The notes below the pieces were generated by a model, which made no database searches, was not told where the DNA came from, and was given only the letters and a program-made list of their open reading frames with translations. The position numbers were made by a program, and so were the translations under genes. Below, piece by piece: positions 61,389-64,000 of a DNA stretch of 64,000 bases. Origin of the DNA: Crateriforma spongiae (GTDB taxonomy: Bacteria > Planctomycetota > Planctomycetia > Pirellulales > Pirellulaceae). The DNA lies in contig NZ_JAAXMS010000002.1 in assembly GCF_012290005.1 (NCBI RefSeq), positions 930,001 to 994,000 on the forward strand, in the 5' to 3' direction. The number at the start of each line of letters is the position of its first letter. The stretch's first letter is position 1.

Positions 61389-64000
61389 TTATCGCCCCGC
61401 GCCGGATCGGCCAACGCCGCGGCGGAACGCCTCGAAGGCTTCACGAAACGCTGCCGGGGGCCGCGAACGTTCACCGGAATCACGCAACCCGCGATCGATC
61501 ACGCCGTCCTGGCGACCACCGGAACGCACGGTATCGGATTGTCGAAGCCCCAGGCTGCGAAGCGCATCTTCGAACTCATCAAGCTGGCCCGGCTGTCCGG
61601 CCTGATCGGCCATGTCGCGCATCTGTGACCAGCGCTGGCGGAAACGTTCCAGGTCGTCGGCGGTCCAATTCAACTGTTGCAGTAGTTCCTTGTCCGGCTG
61701 GTCCTTGGTCCTTTCCAGATAGTCCAACACGAGATCCGTCGCCTGTTTGGCATAGTCCAGATCGACCGGATCCGGTGGCGTGGCCGGGGGCGATGCCGTG
61801 TCCGATGTCGCACTGGTTGCCGAATCTCGACCAGAACTTGACGACGCGGTCCCCTGCGTCCCGGCTTCATCGTTGGCGGCCGACGATTCGCTGGCACCGC
61901 CGGGGCTGGGCGATCCGGCCGCATCGGTTGGGGATCCCGGATCGCCCGGCATCGACGGTTCGCCGGCATCGTCTTGTCCGGCCGGGTTTGAATCCGTTGG
62001 ATGGTTCTCCGGTGACGTGGATTCTGCTGTACCTGCATCCTGGGGTGCAGATGTTCCGTCGGTGCCGGCATCAGGTGCGTCGCCCGTCTCATCGCCGGAA
62101 GTTTCACTGGCGGCGTCGCCGGTGGATTCGTCGCCGGCGGTTGGCCCCTGCGATCCCGATGGCGGATCATTTGGGGGTTTTCCCGAGTCGGCGGTTCCCG
62201 TTTGTGGCGACTCTTGATCGGACGAGGACTCGGCGATCGATTCATCGCCCGGTTCGTTTGACGGTGAGACACCGGAGGATTCCTCGGTTGCGTCGCGAGT
62301 GGTGGTCGATTCTTCGTTCTGCTGATTCGAACCACCCGCCCCCTGGTTCGGCGACGACGGATCGTTTTGGTCGGATTGCGATTGGTTGCCGGAACCACCC
62401 GAGTCCTGGTTTTGCTTCAAGAATTCTTGAATCCGCTCGAACGCATCGCCGTCGTGACTGGGCGGCGTGTCCGGTGTTGCGTCCGGATCCGGTTGTCCGC
62501 CGGAGCGTTGCCCTTCCGAATTCGCCAAACGACCGTCGCCACCCGAATCCTCCGGTGCATTCGATGGTTCGCCGGTGTCACCATCGCTGCCGGATGTCGC
62601 CGCTTCATCGACACTGGACGAATCCCCCGGTGCTTCATCACGATCCGTCCCCTGCCCCGTTCCGGCCTGGGGATTTTGATCCGCGTTCTGGTCGCCGCCG
62701 GATCCCCCTTGCTCTGCGCCGGCTTGACCGGACTCGGGATCCGCCGCACCACCGCCCTTTCCTGCGGTCGATTCGCCGGGGTCGGATTCGCCGGGGTCGG
62801 ATTCGCTCGTCCCATCGCTGTCGTCGCCCGCGTTGTCGGAACGATTTCCGCCGGAACTGTCACCGCCGGAACGGGCATCGCCCGAATCGCCTTCGCCGGA
62901 ATCTTGCGCTGACGAATCTTCGCCGCCGTCACTGGAGCCATCCTGGGGTTCTCCGTCGCCGTTTGGGTCGGATGGGGCATCTTCGCCCGCATCGGAATCG
63001 CCCCCACCATTGGCCCCGGTGGAACCTTGCCCCTCTTGGTCTCCAGCACCCTGTCCATCACCGCCTTCGTTTGCGCCATCACTGTCGCCATCGCCTTCGG
63101 TATCATCCGATGATTCGTCGCCGCCGGACGATGCGTCGCTTTGGGCCGATGATGACTGGTCACTTGATGGTTCCGGACGAGACATACCATCATCGCCCGC
63201 CGGTGTGTTGTCCGACCGCGGCTCCGGTTCAACCCAGCGCAACTCCACGGGATCAGTGACATTTTCGTTGGGGCGGATTTGATCGTCGGTAACGCTGTAC
63301 CGATTGTCGGTAGCGATCGCGCGAATCCGAACGACATCGCCAGCATTCAAACGCATCCGATCGGCGCGGACGGCGAATTCTGCGATTTGGTTGCCGGTCT
63401 TCCCCGCCATCGACGGATGCATCAAGTCGGACGTTGGTGGAGCTTGCCACAGCATGCGTGGTGGAACCGGCCGACCGTTGACGTCGATCAGCAACCGCAC
63501 TTGGTTCAATCCAAAGTCGGGATCACTTGCGTGGACTTCAATCACCTGCTGGGCATCCAGCGGGATTTCTTTGGGACTTTGCGTCGGCACGACGATGGTG
63601 ACATCCGGCTTCAAGTCCGCGACGCATTCGATCGGGTACACAATCGGATCGGGATTCGATTGATCGTCCTGATCCCAAATGCGGACACGGTAGGACGTGG
63701 GATTCGTGTCGGTATCGGATCGGCGAAGCACAAATTCGGTTTCCCAGGTCCCATCGTCTTCCGCCGAACCCGCGGGCTTCATCGCAAACGATCGACCGGT
63801 CGCAACCACGCGATCACCGACCGAGGCGGGGTTGGTTTGCACGACGGCTTTGCGCAGCGGTCGATTGCCCCGCACACGAATGCGAACCTTGGTCCCATCG
63901 ACGGCGCGAATCGGTCCCGATGACTGTCGCCAAGATTCAATCCCGGTGTATTCCGGAGGCGTCAGTTCAATCGATTCCAAGCTGACCACCGGCACATCGC
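61389..64000 (-). CDS. large acidic low-complexity protein, C-terminal part (N-terminus outside window)
   Basis: The frame is open to the right edge, so the N-terminus is missing; 870 residues are visible. The first 270 or so form beta-rich repeats (IELTPPEYTGI, DPDFGLNQVRLLIDV, VRIRAIATDNRYSVTD) like planctomycete DUF4175-type proteins. About 450 residues rich in Ser, Gly, Asp, Pro and Glu follow, without a clear fixed repeat. The last 120 residues or so are a folded-looking helical tail with DYAKQATDLVLDYLERTKDQ and QLNWTADDLERFRQRWSQM. The protein is probably membrane- or envelope-associated; its function is unknown. Confidence 0.75.
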   Translation of the reverse strand, partial: DVPVVSLESIELTPPEYTGIESWRQSSGPIRAVDGTKVRIRVRGNRPLRKAVVQTNPASVGDRVVATGRSFAMKPAGSAEDDGTWETEFVLRRSDTDTNPTSYRVRIWDQDDQSNPDPIVYPIECVADLKPDVTIVVPTQSPKEIPLDAQQVIEVHASDPDFGLNQVRLLIDVNGRPVPPRMLWQAPPTSDLMHPSMAGKTGNQIAEFAVRADRMRLNAGDVVRIRAIATDNRYSVTDDQIRPNENVTDPVELRWVEPEPRSDNTPAGDDGMSRPEPSSDQSSSAQSDASSGGDESSDDTEGDGDSDGANEGGDGQGAGDQEGQGSTGANGGGDSDAGEDAPSDPNGDGEPQDGSSDGGEDSSAQDSGEGDSGDARSGGDSSGGNRSDNAGDDSDGTSESDPGESDPGESTAGKGGGAADPESGQAGAEQGGSGGDQNADQNPQAGTGQGTDRDEAPGDSSSVDEAATSGSDGDTGEPSNAPEDSGGDGRLANSEGQRSGGQPDPDATPDTPPSHDGDAFERIQEFLKQNQDSGGSGNQSQSDQNDPSSPNQGAGGSNQQNEESTTTRDATEESSGVSPSNEPGDESIAESSSDQESPQTGTADSGKPPNDPPSGSQGPTAGDESTGDAASETSGDETGDAPDAGTDGTSAPQDAGTAESTSPENHPTDSNPAGQDDAGEPSMPGDPGSPTDAAGSPSPGGASESSAANDEAGTQGTASSSSGRDSATSATSDTASPPATPPDPVDLDYAKQATDLVLDYLERTKDQPDKELLQQLNWTADDLERFRQRWSQMRDMADQAGQPGQLDEFEDALRSLGLRQSDTVRSGGRQDGVIDRGLRDSGERSRPPAAFREAFEAFRRGVGRSGAGR

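Noticed and set aside
61625-63259. 544-codon plus-strand open frame (Arg, His and Pro rich)
   Set aside because: It is the antisense of the Ser/Gly/Asp low-complexity region; its composition follows from the repeats on the other strand.

Overview
The window looks like a chromosome segment of a marine planctomycete, probably of the Rhodopirellula/Pirellulaceae type. The reasons are its many S1 sulfatases, the planctomycete-specific cytochrome/PSD1 and DUF1501 proteins, an ECF sigma factor of the Rhodopirellula/Verrucomicrobium kind, DUF1080 and BNR_4 proteins, many Tat or Sec export signals, and mixed GC content with few Shine-Dalgarno sites. All family names here come from reading the translations; no database search was run.

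Bases 1-18.8 kb hold a rhamnose-oriented polysaccharide locus. It has four GH78 alpha-L-rhamnosidases (the first cut by the window edge, the fourth fused to a GH10-like domain), a sugar-phosphate isomerase/epimerase-like protein, a BNR_4 beta-propeller protein and a sulfatase. A small GxxExxY gene between the first two GH78 genes is bracketed by 74-bp palindromic direct repeats. A collapsed remnant of an L-fucose/L-arabinose isomerase-type gene lies before the third GH78 gene.

Bases 18.8-32.2 kb hold a second catabolic locus. A FadR-type regulator and a GH42-like hydrolase are divergent from an enolase-superfamily enzyme, an aldehyde dehydrogenase, a KDPG-type aldolase, a KDG-type sugar kinase, a GH16 enzyme, an MFS sugar porter and a GH127 enzyme. 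The enzyme order matches the oxidative route for 3,6-anhydrogalactose (aldose dehydrogenase, cycloisomerase, kinase, aldolase) known from red-algal galactan degradation. A perfect FadR-type operator lies in the divergent promoter.

Bases 32.5-43.8 kb hold a sigma factor/FecR-LamG pair followed by an SMP-30-cytochrome-PSD1 protein, an iduronate-2-sulfatase-like sulfatase, a DUF1501 protein and a Gfo/Idh/MocA oxidoreductase. This block is seeded with at least five REP-like palindromes around a REP-associated tyrosine transposase (RAYT). One palindrome lies inside a coding sequence and another covers a start codon and signal peptide.

Bases 44-64 kb are more ordinary: tRNA-Arg(TCG), a nitrilase-type hydrolase, two further sulfatases, a SUKH-like protein, APS kinase, rpsO-pnp, a Ser/Thr kinase, a TrkA-C membrane protein, a second isomerase/epimerase, a membrane C39-like protease, a DUF1080 protein, dihydroorotase and the C-terminal part of a large acidic low-complexity protein that runs off the right edge.
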